A stretch of DNA of 55,633 bases, taken from Alphaproteobacteria bacterium. Its GTDB lineage: Bacteria > Pseudomonadota > Alphaproteobacteria > Sphingomonadales > Emcibacteraceae. The stretch's first letter is position 1. Each line of letters starts with the position of its first letter. Below are positions 1-8,494 of this stretch, one piece after another. The translations under genes were made by a program, and so were the position numbers. The notes beneath the pieces are model-generated. The model had not been told where the DNA came from and ran no database searches. It saw only the letters and a list, made by a program, of their open reading frames with translations. The stretch covers positions 1 through 55,633 of the forward strand of contig JAGREE010000023.1 of assembly GCA_020446675.1 (NCBI GenBank), in the 5' to 3' direction.

Positions 1-1
1 T

Positions 2-1105
2 GAGAATAGAAAAATAAGGAAAATAGCGGGTAATGATAAATTTGATATTATTGATGCAGATTTTGATGAAAATTATCAACTTGAAGCGTATTATTATAAC
101 GGAGATTACCCTAAGCGTATAGCTGTCACAGATAAAATGAAACGGCTGGATAATATTTTTGAAAGTAATTTTCCAGATGCTTTCGTCAGAATTCAAAATC
201 ATTCAAAGGACAAGAATAAATATATTATAAGAGTTTCCTCACCAACAGATCCGGGGAGCTATTATTTGCTGGATTTCAGTACCGGTAAAATAATTATGAT
301 AGGCTACATTTTTAGAAGCTTGGATGTGGAAAAATTATCTCCTGTAAAAGCGGTTACATATCCCGCACGTGACGGTTTACAAATACATGGGTATTTGAGT
401 GTACCAAAAGGGTCATCAGGAGAAAATATGCCGACAATAATTTTGGTAAATTCAGATATTACATCAAGGTTTTATTGGGGTTTTAATACTTGGGCCGGAT
501 TTTTAAATACTAGGGGTTATAACGTCTTGCAGATAAATCAGCGTGGAACATTTGGTTATGGAAATGATTATACTATGGCGGTTTTTTTTGAAGTAGGTGG
601 CGCAATGATTAATGATATTAATGATGGCGCCGACTGGATGTTCGACCAAGGCTATGCTGATCCAAATAAAATATGTATTATGGGAGATAATTTTGGAGGG
701 TATTTTGCTCTACAAGCTAATATTAATAAACCGTCATTCTACAATTGTACTGTATCAATTAATCCAATCGTTAATTTCGTTAATTATGTGAAAATTAGAA
801 AAACTAATTATATTGAGAAACGTGGTGTGGATTTTAAGGCAATGTCCCCATATTTTCGTACTGATGATTATAAGACGCCTTTGCTTTATTTACGAACTCC
901 AAAGAGTGGATACACATTAGAGTTTCTTATTCCAAAAACAACGGCTCGCTATGATTATTATTTATATGAAAAGTTTTTAAAAAAACTCAAAAAAAGTTAC
1001 GCCAATGTTGACTATATAGACTTGAGAGATCAGGGGGAAAAATATACAGTAAAATTTTTCCAGGAAATCGAGAATTTTCTCGCCAAACATTTAAAGGAGC
1101 CGTGA
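2..1105 (+). CDS. Prolyl-oligopeptidase (S9)-like protein, 5' end outside window, likely pseudoenzyme
   Basis: The frame is open from the left edge, so the N-terminus is missing; an internal ATG at 137 is not a convincing start. The visible part looks like the C-terminal alpha/beta-hydrolase domain of S9 peptidases: a YLSVPKG-type strand, an RGTFGYG segment, and a nucleophile-elbow region reading MGDNFGGY near nt 680-703. In S9 enzymes the elbow is G-x-S-x-G-G; here the serine codon is AAT (Asn, nt 689-691). The usual catalytic Asp region reads LRTPKSG and the usual EGHGF His region reads DQGEKY, so the triad seems lost. Base composition is visibly more A+T-rich than in glpD next door. It lies 1 nt before glpD. 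A non-catalytic or decayed S9 protein is the best reading; substrate unknown. Confidence 0.7.
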   Translation, partial: ENRKIRKIAGNDKFDIIDADFDENYQLEAYYYNGDYPKRIAVTDKMKRLDNIFESNFPDAFVRIQNHSKDKNKYIIRVSSPTDPGSYYLLDFSTGKIIMIGYIFRSLDVEKLSPVKAVTYPARDGLQIHGYLSVPKGSSGENMPTIILVNSDITSRFYWGFNTWAGFLNTRGYNVLQINQRGTFGYGNDYTMAVFFEVGGAMINDINDGADWMFDQGYADPNKICIMGDNFGGYFALQANINKPSFYNCTVSINPIVNFVNYVKIRKTNYIEKRGVDFKAMSPYFRTDDYKTPLLYLRTPKSGYTLEFLIPKTTARYDYYLYEKFLKKLKKSYANVDYIDLRDQGEKYTVKFFQEIENFLAKHLKEP

Positions 1106-1106
1106 A

Positions 1107-2588
1107 TTGAGTGAAACCGCCGATATCTTTATAATAGGCGGCGGGATAAATGGCTGCGGTATTGCCGCTGATGCAGCGGGGCGGGGGCTATCAGTTATAT
1201 TGGCTGAGCAGAATGATCTGGCCAGTGGCACGTCGTCAGCAAGCACCAAACTCATTCATGGCGGGCTTCGCTACCTTGAATATTTTGAATTCCGTCTTGT
1301 CCATGAAGCGCTGACAGAGCGCGAAGTTTTACTGAATATGGCCCCGCATATCATTAAACCGATGCGGTTTTTATTGCCGCAGAAAGGTCTTCGTCCGGCA
1401 TGGTTCCTGCGCCTTGGGCTATTTATTTATGACCATCTGGGTGGGCGAAAAATTTTACCGCCGACAAAAACGGTTTCCTTAAAAAAAGAACCATTTTCAG
1501 GCGTGCTGGAACCGGGATATAACAAGGCCTATGAATATTCCGACTGCTGGGTTGATGACGCGCGTCTGGTGCTTCTTAATGCCACTGTTGCCCGTGATCA
1601 TGGCGCCGAAATACTGACCCGTCATAAATGTATGAACGCTGTGCGTAAGGATGGGATATGGCATATCACGGTGCGGGATCAATTAAGCAATGAGGAAAGG
1701 TTGATAAAGGCCAAGGTAATCGTTAATGCGGCGGGCCCCTGGGTTGATCAGGTTCTTGGGGATGTTTTTCATCATCATGACCGGAAAATGATCAGGCTGG
1801 TAAAAGGCAGCCATATCATCATCAGGAAATTATATGATCATGACCGGGCCTATGTTTTTCAGGGCAAGCAGGGCAGAATTATTTTTGTTATTCCTTATCA
1901 GAAAAACTTTACTTTGATCGGCACCACGGATCAGGATTTTAAGGGGGATCTGTCGGATATACATATAGATCAAAGCGAGATCGAGTATTTATGCGAACTT
2001 GCCAATGATTATTTTCAAAAGGATATTTTACCCAAAGATGTGATCAGCCATTATGCAGGTGTCCGCCCGCTTTATGATGACGGGGCAACGAAGGCGCAGG
2101 CGGCAACAAGAGATTTTGTTCTAAAGCTTGATAAGAAAAATGCCCTGCTGAATATTATTGGCGGAAAAATCACGACATACCGGGCGCTGGCTGAAAAAAG
2201 CCTTGATCAGTTAAAGCATTTTTTCCCTGACATGCCGGGGCACTTGACAGCGGGAAGCTCCCTTCCTGGGGGCGATTTTAAATTCGCGGACTATTATCAG
2301 AAATATCAGAAATTCTGTTTAGATTATCCGTTTTTAAAACCGGAAATAGCCACCAGATTATTTAGAAGTTACGGAACGCTTGCCTGGAAAGTGCTTGGGG
2401 CGGCAAAGTCGGAAGAAGACCTGGGGCAATTTTTTGGCGCGGGCCTTTATGAAAAGGAAGTAGAGTATCTGATTAATAATGAGTGGGTGAAAACCGCCGA
2501 TGATTTGCTTTGGCGGCGTAGCAAACTCGGGCTTCATATGTCAGAAGAAGAGCAGGAAACGCTTAATAACCGCTTTAACGAAATATGA
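1107..2588 (+). CDS. glpD: Aerobic glycerol-3-phosphate dehydrogenase
   Basis: FAD-dependent, membrane-associated enzyme that oxidises sn-glycerol-3-phosphate to dihydroxyacetone phosphate and passes electrons to quinone. The 493 residues match the usual length (about 500). The dinucleotide-binding loop GGGINGCG is at residues 11-18, and the family signature ASGTSSASTKLIHGGLRYLE follows at about 40-60. The C-terminal third matches the DAO_C cap (SYGTLAWKVLG region). The start is TTG at 1107, preceded by AAGGAG at 1094-1099 with 7 nt spacing, so the rare start is well supported. Downstream genes glpQ and glpT belong to the same pathway, separated by a 95-nt gap with its own possible promoter. 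Confidence 0.95.
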   Translation: MSETADIFIIGGGINGCGIAADAAGRGLSVILAEQNDLASGTSSASTKLIHGGLRYLEYFEFRLVHEALTEREVLLNMAPHIIKPMRFLLPQKGLRPAWFLRLGLFIYDHLGGRKILPPTKTVSLKKEPFSGVLEPGYNKAYEYSDCWVDDARLVLLNATVARDHGAEILTRHKCMNAVRKDGIWHITVRDQLSNEERLIKAKVIVNAAGPWVDQVLGDVFHHHDRKMIRLVKGSHIIIRKLYDHDRAYVFQGKQGRIIFVIPYQKNFTLIGTTDQDFKGDLSDIHIDQSEIEYLCELANDYFQKDILPKDVISHYAGVRPLYDDGATKAQAATRDFVLKLDKKNALLNIIGGKITTYRALAEKSLDQLKHFFPDMPGHLTAGSSLPGGDFKFADYYQKYQKFCLDYPFLKPEIATRLFRSYGTLAWKVLGAAKSEEDLGQFFGAGLYEKEVEYLINNEWVKTADDLLWRRSKLGLHMSEEEQETLNNRFNEI

Positions 2589-2593
2589 AATTA

Positions 2594-2633
2594 TTGACAT
2601 AAACCGTTGTTCACATAATTGTTTATTGCAATA
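2594..2633 (+). promoter_or_regulatory. Possible promoter/operator region of glpQT
   Basis: The glpD-glpQ gap contains TTGACA at 2594-2599, a good -35 box, but only weak -10 candidates (CATAAT/AATTGT around 2614-2622). A perfect 10-bp palindrome TATTGCAATA follows at 2624-2633 and could be an operator. Assignment is tentative. Confidence 0.3.
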
Positions 2634-2683
2634 TGACTATATTCCATGCACTGTGATTTGAATAAATTCGGGAGAGTGGGATA

Positions 2684-3697
2684 ATGCGTTTATTTATATC
2701 AATTTTAGCTTTTATATTTGTATCCATGACAACAGCAATTGCCGCAGAAAAAATCGTCGTCGCACACCGTGGGGCAAGTGGTTATCTCCCTGAGCACACA
2801 ATGCCGGCAAAGGCGATGGCCTATGCCATGGGACCAGATTATATTGAGCAGGATGTTGTGATGACCAGGGATGACAGGCTGGTCGTTCTACATGATCATT
2901 TTCTTGATCAGGTCACGGATGTTCAGGAAAAATTTCCAAACCGCAAAAGGGCCGATGGTCGATATTATGTGATTGATTTTACCCTTGCAGAAATTCTGAC
3001 CCTTAATGTGTACGAGAGATATCATTTTGATGAAAACGGAAAAAGGGTGGCTTATTTCCCCGGGCGTTTCCCCCTTGGAAAATCTATTTTCAAAGTTCAT
3101 ACGTTAGAAGACGAAATTGAACTTATTCAGGGGCTTAATAAATCTACCGGGCAAAATATCGGCATTTATACGGAATCAAAAAGCGCCGCTTTTCACCTGT
3201 CCGAGGGAAAAGATTTAAGTAAAGCCATTCTGCAAACCTTTAAAAAATACGGTTATGACAGCAAGAATAGCAATGCATACTATCAGACCTTTGAATATGA
3301 TGATCTGAAAAGGGTTCACGATGAACTTCTGCCGGCTCTTGGCATGGATATTAAACTTGTCCAGCTTATGGGGGAAGAGGCCGACTATAAAGAAATGGTA
3401 ACAAGGGACGGGCTCAAAGCCTTATCAAATTATGCTGATGGTATTGGCCCGAGCATATCCATTATCACCAAGGCAGATGAAAGTGAAGCAGGCTATCATA
3501 TCACTGATCTGGTAAAGGATGCCCATGATGCAGGGCTTGTGGTTCATCCATATACATTTCGGGCGGAACATTTTGCGATGCCAAAATTTGTCGGAAGTTT
3601 GGATGAACTTTTGGACATTTTTTATAATAAAGTCGGGGTTGATGGCGTGTTCAGTGATTTTCCGGATCGTGCCGTCAGGTTTTTGCATAAAAAATAA
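2684..3697 (+). CDS. glpQ: Periplasmic glycerophosphodiester phosphodiesterase
   Basis: Hydrolyses glycerophosphodiesters to glycerol-3-phosphate plus alcohol in the periplasm. A Sec signal peptide covers residues 1-21 with likely cleavage after IAA. The catalytic GDPD signature AHRGASGYLPEHT begins at residue 27, followed by the EQD metal-binding pair and VVLHDHFLD, which carries the second catalytic His. At 337 residues it is close to E. coli GlpQ (358). The ATG at 2684 has GGGAGAG at 2670-2676. It sits 16 nt upstream of glpT, so the product of this enzyme would be imported by the next gene product. The GDPD fold runs to the C-terminal GVFSDFPD motif. Confidence 0.95.
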   Translation: MRLFISILAFIFVSMTTAIAAEKIVVAHRGASGYLPEHTMPAKAMAYAMGPDYIEQDVVMTRDDRLVVLHDHFLDQVTDVQEKFPNRKRADGRYYVIDFTLAEILTLNVYERYHFDENGKRVAYFPGRFPLGKSIFKVHTLEDEIELIQGLNKSTGQNIGIYTESKSAAFHLSEGKDLSKAILQTFKKYGYDSKNSNAYYQTFEYDDLKRVHDELLPALGMDIKLVQLMGEEADYKEMVTRDGLKALSNYADGIGPSISIITKADESEAGYHITDLVKDAHDAGLVVHPYTFRAEHFAMPKFVGSLDELLDIFYNKVGVDGVFSDFPDRAVRFLHKK

Positions 3698-3713
3698 AAA
3701 GGGGTGAGACATC

Positions 3714-5051
3714 ATGATTGGATTATTAAAACCAGCCGCACATATTGAACCCATTGATGAAAGTCGGGTTGATGATGAATATCGTCGCCTCAGGCTTCAG
3801 GTGTTCATCGGCATATTCATTGGCTATGCAGGATTTTATCTGGTCCGGAAAAATTTTACTCTGGCGATGCCGTCATTGATTGAGGAAGGGTTTACCAGAA
3901 CTGAACTAGGATTTGCCCTGTCCGGTGTTGCTATTGCTTACGGTGTTTCAAAATTTATTATGGGCAGCGTGTCCGACCGCAGCAATGCCCGCTATTTTAT
4001 GGCACTTGGCCTCATGGCATCTGCACTAACAATGATTATGATGGGAACGATGGCCTGGGCCACTAGCACAGTTGCTATTATGTTTACATTGCTGCTCATT
4101 AACGGCTGGTTTCAGGGCATGGGATGGCCACCGTCCGGCAGGGTGATGGTGCATTGGTTTTCACCGTCAGAACGCGGTACAAAAATGGCGATCTGGAATG
4201 TTGCTCATAATGTTGGCGGTGGCATGGTTGGAATATTGGCGATTTGGGGAATGAAGATTTTTAATGATTATCACTCGGTTTTTTATTTTCATGGCATGTT
4301 TGCCGTCGCGATTTCCCTGTTTATCCTTTATATGGTGCGTGATACACCGCAGTCACAAGGCTTACCGACAATCGAAGAATATCATCATAATTACCCGACA
4401 GCATTTGAATATAACAAAAATCATGAAAAGGAATTTTCGGCGAAAGAAATTTTTCTGGAATATGTTCTGAATAATAAATTACTTTGGGCAATTGCGGTGG
4501 CCAACGCCTTTGTTTATCTGGTCAGGTACGGCGTGCTTGACTGGGCCCCGACATATTTAAGCGAAGTAAAAGGGTTTTCATTTAATGAAAGCGGTATTGG
4601 CTATGCCCTTTATGAATGGGCCGGAATTCCGGGAACCATTATCTGCGGCTGGATTTCGGACAAATATTTTAATGCTCATCGTTCCCCCGTTTTGGTTATT
4701 TTTATGGCGATTACTATGGTGTGTGTGTTTATTTACTGGCTAAATCCGGCAGGTAATCCTGGCCTGGATATTGCCATGCTGGTTGCCATCGGATTTTTTA
4801 TATATGGTCCTGTTATGCTTATTGGTCTTTTTGCTCTCGATCTTGTGCCGAAAAAAGCGGCGGGTACCGCTGCAGGATTTACGGGTCTTTTTGGCTATGT
4901 CGGTGGAACGGTGTCAGCCAATATCGCCATTGGCTATGCTGTTGATAAGGCCGGATGGGATGCTGGATTTATGCTTATCGTCGGGTCATGCATTATTGCG
5001 ATCATCCTAGTCTCACTCACGATGAAGGCAGAAAGACACGCACGGAGCTAA
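3714..5051 (+). CDS. glpT: Glycerol-3-phosphate:phosphate antiporter
   Basis: Major facilitator superfamily permease of the organophosphate:Pi antiporter family, located in the inner membrane. It has 445 residues with about 12 hydrophobic segments. The signature GMGWPPSGRVMVHWFS, characteristic of GlpT/UhpT, is in the first half at about residues 135-150. The N-terminal cytoplasmic stretch leads into an R-K motif near the first membrane helix (FYLVRKNFTLAMPS), the region that includes the substrate-binding arginine in E. coli GlpT. Co-directional with glpQ, it imports the product of periplasmic phosphodiester cleavage for GlpD to oxidise. It converges on the reverse-strand sugar transferase with only 17 nt between stops and no clear terminator. 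Confidence 0.94.
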   Translation: MIGLLKPAAHIEPIDESRVDDEYRRLRLQVFIGIFIGYAGFYLVRKNFTLAMPSLIEEGFTRTELGFALSGVAIAYGVSKFIMGSVSDRSNARYFMALGLMASALTMIMMGTMAWATSTVAIMFTLLLINGWFQGMGWPPSGRVMVHWFSPSERGTKMAIWNVAHNVGGGMVGILAIWGMKIFNDYHSVFYFHGMFAVAISLFILYMVRDTPQSQGLPTIEEYHHNYPTAFEYNKNHEKEFSAKEIFLEYVLNNKLLWAIAVANAFVYLVRYGVLDWAPTYLSEVKGFSFNESGIGYALYEWAGIPGTIICGWISDKYFNAHRSPVLVIFMAITMVCVFIYWLNPAGNPGLDIAMLVAIGFFIYGPVMLIGLFALDLVPKKAAGTAAGFTGLFGYVGGTVSANIAIGYAVDKAGWDAGFMLIVGSCIIAIILVSLTMKAERHARS

Positions 5052-5068
5052 GCGTTTAATGACTTATA

Positions 5069-6517
5069 TTAATGGGCATTCTTACTAATGAAACCGACAA
5101 AAACGGTGCCGATTAAAATTTGAAGATCAAAAAATAATGACCAGTTTTCGGCATAATAGACATCATACTTTACCCGACTTTCCATTTTATCAACGGTGTC
5201 CGTGATCCCCCGGAAACCATTAATCTGGGCCCAGCCGGTAATGCCGGGTTTGACCCGGTGGCGGGCAAAATAACCGTCAATAACTTTTGCATAATCTTCA
5301 TTATGATCAACCGCATGGGGGCGGGGACCCACCAGCGACATGCTGCCGTTTAGGACATTGAAAATCTGTGGCAGTTCATCAAGGCTGGTTTTTCGGATAA
5401 ATTTCCCAACCCTAGTAACGCGCGCGTCATCTTTGGTCGCCTGTTTGGTTTTTCCTTCCTGAACAGGGTTATGGGTCATTGATCTAAATTTATAAATTTC
5501 AAAAATTTTATTATTATAGCCGTATCTTTTCTGACGGAAAATGACGGGACCGGGGCTTTCAATCCAGATTGCAGCAGCAATGATCAACATCAGCGGTGCA
5601 AAAATGATAAGGGCGATCAGGGAGAATATTATATCCTCAACCTTTTTGATAAAAATCATCCAGTCAGAAAAGGGGGTTTTGACTACTTCAATCATCGGAA
5701 TACCGATAAAATGATTGGTTGATGGCTTATAGGGAATGCGGTAACCGACCAGATCAGAACTTAAATAAATATGTACCGGCAATTCCCGCAGTTTTCTTGC
5801 AATATTATAGAGACGGTCATCAGCACTCCAGGGAAGGGTGATGATGACATCATCAACTTCATTATTTCTGATATACCGGGTCAGTTCATCAAGATTACCG
5901 AGCACCGGATAGCCACGAACCTCTGGTCCTGCCCGTTCTTTGCGATCATCAAAGATGCCAATGATATTATTGAGCTTGGGATATTCACCTTCAATTTTAT
6001 CAATAAGCATTTCGGCTCGGCGATCACTGCCGACAATAATAACATTTCTGGAGAAAAGCTTGTTTTTCGCCATTGTTTTTATGACGTAATACCCGACAAT
6101 ACGCCCTAAAATAACGAATGTGATAGAACTTGTAATAAAATAATAGACCCATTGTTTGTTAAAATAATCTGTTACAGATAGCGAAAAGGCAATAGAAATA
6201 AACAAGCAGAATGCCGTTGCCAGTACCACAATAAATTTTAGCATATTCTGATATGGGTTTATAAATGTTTCAAATGTATAAAGGCTGGCAAAATGGGACA
6301 GAAACCACGTTGAAAAAACAACAAAAATAATTGCAGATGAATAAATTTTTGAGTTCACAACCGAAAAATTGAAAATAAGATAATAACAGATTGCCCCACT
6401 TGCAATTATCCAGAGGCCATCAAATATGACATAAAGAACGGTCAGAACGGCATTGGAAATAGGTATATTTCGAAAAGAGCCGCGTTTTTCCTTTAAATTT
6501 GTTTTATTATGCGTCAA
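5069..6517 (-). CDS. Undecaprenyl-phosphate sugar-1-phosphate transferase (initiating, WcaJ/EpsB type)
   Basis: Predicted to start repeat-unit assembly by moving a hexose-1-phosphate (probably glucose) from UDP-sugar to undecaprenyl phosphate at the inner membrane. The 482 residues hold four N-terminal membrane helices, a Rossmann-like CoA-binding-type domain ([14 protein letters not shown] near residue 155), a membrane-insertion helix at about 290-310, and the catalytic bacterial sugar transferase domain with [23 protein letters not shown] and KPGITGWAQ motifs. The start is TTG at 6517 with AAAAGG about 9 nt upstream; no ATG is available. It is transcribed away from the VPLPP-CTERM gene. Sugar specificity cannot be read from sequence. 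Confidence 0.92.
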   Translation of the reverse strand: MTHNKTNLKEKRGSFRNIPISNAVLTVLYVIFDGLWIIASGAICYYLIFNFSVVNSKIYSSAIIFVVFSTWFLSHFASLYTFETFINPYQNMLKFIVVLATAFCLFISIAFSLSVTDYFNKQWVYYFITSSITFVILGRIVGYYVIKTMAKNKLFSRNVIIVGSDRRAEMLIDKIEGEYPKLNNIIGIFDDRKERAGPEVRGYPVLGNLDELTRYIRNNEVDDVIITLPWSADDRLYNIARKLRELPVHIYLSSDLVGYRIPYKPSTNHFIGIPMIEVVKTPFSDWMIFIKKVEDIIFSLIALIIFAPLMLIIAAAIWIESPGPVIFRQKRYGYNNKIFEIYKFRSMTHNPVQEGKTKQATKDDARVTRVGKFIRKTSLDELPQIFNVLNGSMSLVGPRPHAVDHNEDYAKVIDGYFARHRVKPGITGWAQINGFRGITDTVDKMESRVKYDVYYAENWSLFFDLQILIGTVFVGFISKNAH

Positions 6518-6951
6518 AAAAATTACCTTTTACACGTTTAACCTTACACGGATATAAAAATTTAGCGCTATATTATGCACAGTTCATGAATAAGCAATTA
6601 ATAGTTCGGGTTTTTCATCAAAGATTAGCTATAAATGAAAAATACTTAAAATTTATGAAAAATTTTATGTTCAAGGGCTTTATTATGCTATATAAGGAGA
6701 ATCTGAATGACATATTGGTTTTGAGTATTAAATAAACCATGTGTCCCAAAGTAGGATTGTTAATTTAAAACTGTTAAAAATCTTTACAATTGGGTATGTT
6801 GGTTATATGTGGCTCATGATTAATGTGTTGAAAATAAAGGGTAAAATAAAGTTGGCATGATTATTGCTATTATTGAGTGTGATAAGTTTGGTGATTAGTT
6901 TTAGCCAATTATTATAAAAAAATTCTAAATAACCGTTGAGGAACGAAAGTT
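6518..6951. other. 434-nt A+T-rich intergenic region between divergent genes
   Basis: This region separates the reverse-strand sugar transferase from the forward VPLPP-CTERM gene and must carry both promoters. It holds a sigma-54-like site at 6853-6868. It also contains a very short frame of five codons (6707-6724) preceded by AAGGAG at 6694-6699, which may be chance. A longer open frame across 6499-6735 has no composition or homology support and overlaps the opposite gene, so I do not call it. No RNA gene is recognised. Confidence 0.6.
6853..6868 (+). promoter_or_regulatory. Sigma-54 (RpoN) promoter of the VPLPP-CTERM gene
   Basis: The sequence TGGCATGATTATTGCT matches the -24/-12 consensus TGGCACG-N4-TTGCW at all fixed positions except one C to T. 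The GG and GC elements have the exact 12-nt phasing. Transcription would start near 6878, leaving a leader of about 74 nt before the ATG at 6952. Exosortase-linked PEP-CTERM genes are known in other bacteria to depend on RpoN with the PrsK/PrsR two-component pair, which supports the call. No enhancer site could be assigned. Confidence 0.75.
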
Positions 6952-7479
6952 ATGTTTAAAAAATTATATATTGTACTTAGTGCTCTTGTCGTATCGACAT
7001 TTATAGCGGTAAGCGGTGCGCAGGCAGTTCCTGTAGACCCGAGCTTTTTTGATAGCTATAATAGAGACGTAAACGCACAATATGTCATTAATAATGGGTC
7101 TGCTATTAATGATTCATATGAATTTACTGCAACAGATTTTACAAACCTTAGTTTTGCTATCAGTGTGAACCACCCTACAGCATTAAATAACTTCGGTATT
7201 AAAAACCTAACCCTGACATGGGATCTTGGTGGCGTTCAATTTGTTACGGACAATTTAGGGAAGATGTTTACAAATCCATTTCCTGAATTTTTCCACGCTT
7301 TGACTAATCAAACTGGTACTTTGACTGTTACAGGTGACTTCCTGTCTAACGGTGGTGGGTATTCACTAACAGTGGCAGCTGTTCCACTTCCACCTGCTTT
7401 GATTGCCTTCTCAACTGCGATGCTTGGCGTTGGTTTCCTTGCTCGCCGCAGAAGAAAAACTAAAGCAGTATTTGCATAA
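6952..7479 (+). CDS. VPLPA-type PEP-CTERM sorting domain protein
   Basis: Small secreted protein, 175 residues, predicted exosortase substrate. A Sec signal peptide ends after the AQA at about residue 25. The C-terminus has the tripartite sorting tail: VPLPPA at residues 144-149, a hydrophobic helix to about 163, and a basic ARRRRKTK cluster at 164-171. The motif is VPLPP rather than the commoner VPLPA. The central region is rich in Asn, Thr, Ser and Phe with no recognised domain, as is usual for these proteins. The ATG is backed by GAGGAA at 6938-6943. It is monocistronic, with a sigma-54 promoter upstream and terminators downstream. It sits beside the locus encoding the matching exosortase, so it may be a matrix or surface protein released together with the polysaccharide. 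Confidence 0.88.
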   Translation: MFKKLYIVLSALVVSTFIAVSGAQAVPVDPSFFDSYNRDVNAQYVINNGSAINDSYEFTATDFTNLSFAISVNHPTALNNFGIKNLTLTWDLGGVQFVTDNLGKMFTNPFPEFFHALTNQTGTLTVTGDFLSNGGGYSLTVAAVPLPPALIAFSTAMLGVGFLARRRRKTKAVFA

Positions 7480-7492
7480 TTAAATTCCTCCC

Positions 7493-7534
7493 GGGGCGTA
7501 TAATCTAAATTATACGTCCCCGGTTTCGGGGTTT
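7493..7534 (+). terminator. Terminator of the VPLPP-CTERM gene (two alternative stems)
   Basis: GGGGCGTATAAT and ATTATACGTCCCC form a long stem with a 4-nt loop and one bulged base (7493-7521). The 3' CCCC can instead pair as CCCCG-GTTT-CGGGG (7518-7531), followed by TTT. It lies 13 nt after the stop codon. The two stems are mutually exclusive because they share 7518-7521. Confidence 0.7.
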
Positions 7535-7559
7535 AATCTTTGGCTAATAATTTAAATGT

Positions 7560-7583
7560 CAGGTGCAATGCGCCTGATTTTTT
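7560..7583 (+). terminator. Second intrinsic terminator
   Basis: CAGGTGC-AAT-GCGCCTG forms a compact stem (one T-G wobble) followed by ATTTTTT. It backs up the hairpin at 7493-7534, so read-through from the sigma-54 unit into the export operon should be low. Confidence 0.65.
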
Positions 7584-7803
7584 GCGTCTGGATGTTTTTT
7601 TGGCGGGACTGATTAGTCAATAGGTCTGAAAAGCTTTTTGTTTTTATGCTGACAGGTTTATTTTCCAAATAGCCATTTTTCTATCTCGTTAAATTTGAAT
7701 TGGGGTATAGAAAAATCAATTTGTCTTCACTAAATTGCTATAAGTTTTGTTAATTTTAACCTCTTAAAAAGTTCGGAAGTTACACTCTTACGGACAAAGA
7801 AAG

Positions 7804-7830
7804 AAATGTTAATTATCAAATGTTAATTAT
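7804..7830 (+). repeat. Tandem direct repeat upstream of the export operon
   Basis: AAATGTTAATTAT occurs at 7804-7816 and again at 7818-7830 with a single C between, 69-95 nt upstream of the first gene. With the nearby GTTAA-TT-TTAAC inverted repeat at 7749-7760 it may form a regulator-binding region. A chance origin in A+T-rich DNA is possible. Confidence 0.45.
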
Positions 7831-7898
7831 TTTATTTTATAAAAAGGTAAAATATTATAACTTAGTGAAAATTATAAAGAGAACTGGTTGAAATATAA

Positions 7899-8462
7899 AT
7901 GAAATCTATATCACTGCTCATATTGGCCTTTGCCGGATTGCTCATTGGAACATCTACACTGCAGGCGCAGTCATTAACCGGGTATACTTTAAATCCTGGT
8001 GATCAGCTTCAAATATCTGTCTGGCGCGAAGATACTTTGGACAAGGAAGTTACTGTTCTTCCGGATGGCCATATAACATTTCCACTGATTGGCAGTATCA
8101 ATGTTGTGGGAGTTTCCAGTATCGAGCTTGAGAAGATAATAGAAGAAAAGCTTTCCGATACCATTCCCGGAGCAGAGGTGACCGTTCTTGTTCTCTCAGT
8201 CACGGGAAACAGGGTTTATGTAATTGGCAAGGTCCTTAAGCCGGGAGAATTCATTATGAGTTCCCAAATGACTGTTGCGCAGGTTTTAAGTCTTGCTGGT
8301 GGCCTTGACCGTTTCGCAGATGGCGGCGGTATAAAAGTTCAAAGAATAGAAAATGGTAAAGTCATATATTTCCAATATAATTATAATGACTTGCTTTCAG
8401 GCAAAAATATTGATTCAATGAGCTTTATTTTAAAAGCGGGTGATGTGGTTATTGTTCCGTAA
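7899..8462 (+). CDS. Polysaccharide export protein (Wza/EpsE family, SLBB)
   Basis: Predicted outer-membrane/periplasmic channel component for polysaccharide export. It is 187 residues: a signal peptide (cleavage near LQAQS, residue about 24), a Poly_export domain beginning YTLNPGDQLQISVWRED, and one SLBB domain (NRVYVIGKVLKPGEF). There is no lipobox cysteine. It is half the length of E. coli Wza (379), like the short exosortase-associated versions, and lacks the C-terminal Wza helix. As first gene of a forward operon with the outer-membrane barrel and chain-length regulator, it should form an export complex with them. Confidence 0.92.
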   Translation: MKSISLLILAFAGLLIGTSTLQAQSLTGYTLNPGDQLQISVWREDTLDKEVTVLPDGHITFPLIGSINVVGVSSIELEKIIEEKLSDTIPGAEVTVLVLSVTGNRVYVIGKVLKPGEFIMSSQMTVAQVLSLAGGLDRFADGGGIKVQRIENGKVIYFQYNYNDLLSGKNIDSMSFILKAGDVVIVP

Positions 8463-8494
8463 ATGACATTAAAATCAAATAAGGGTGATCAAAA

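Larger units (their letters stand above)
7480..7898. other. 419-nt intergenic region: terminators, then leader of the polysaccharide operon
   Basis: The first 100 nt hold two terminator-like hairpins (7493-7534 and 7560-7583). The remaining 300 nt are strongly A+T-rich and should hold the promoter of the export operon. Visible there are an inverted repeat GTTAA-TT-TTAAC at 7749-7760 and two direct 13-nt copies of AAATGTTAATTAT at 7804-7830. No coding frame or RNA gene is evident. Confidence 0.6.

Noticed and set aside
6499..6735. Open frame of 78 codons on the forward strand upstream of the VPLPP-CTERM gene
   Set aside because: It starts inside the opposite-strand gene, has no ribosome site, and its composition is that of A+T-rich noncoding DNA.
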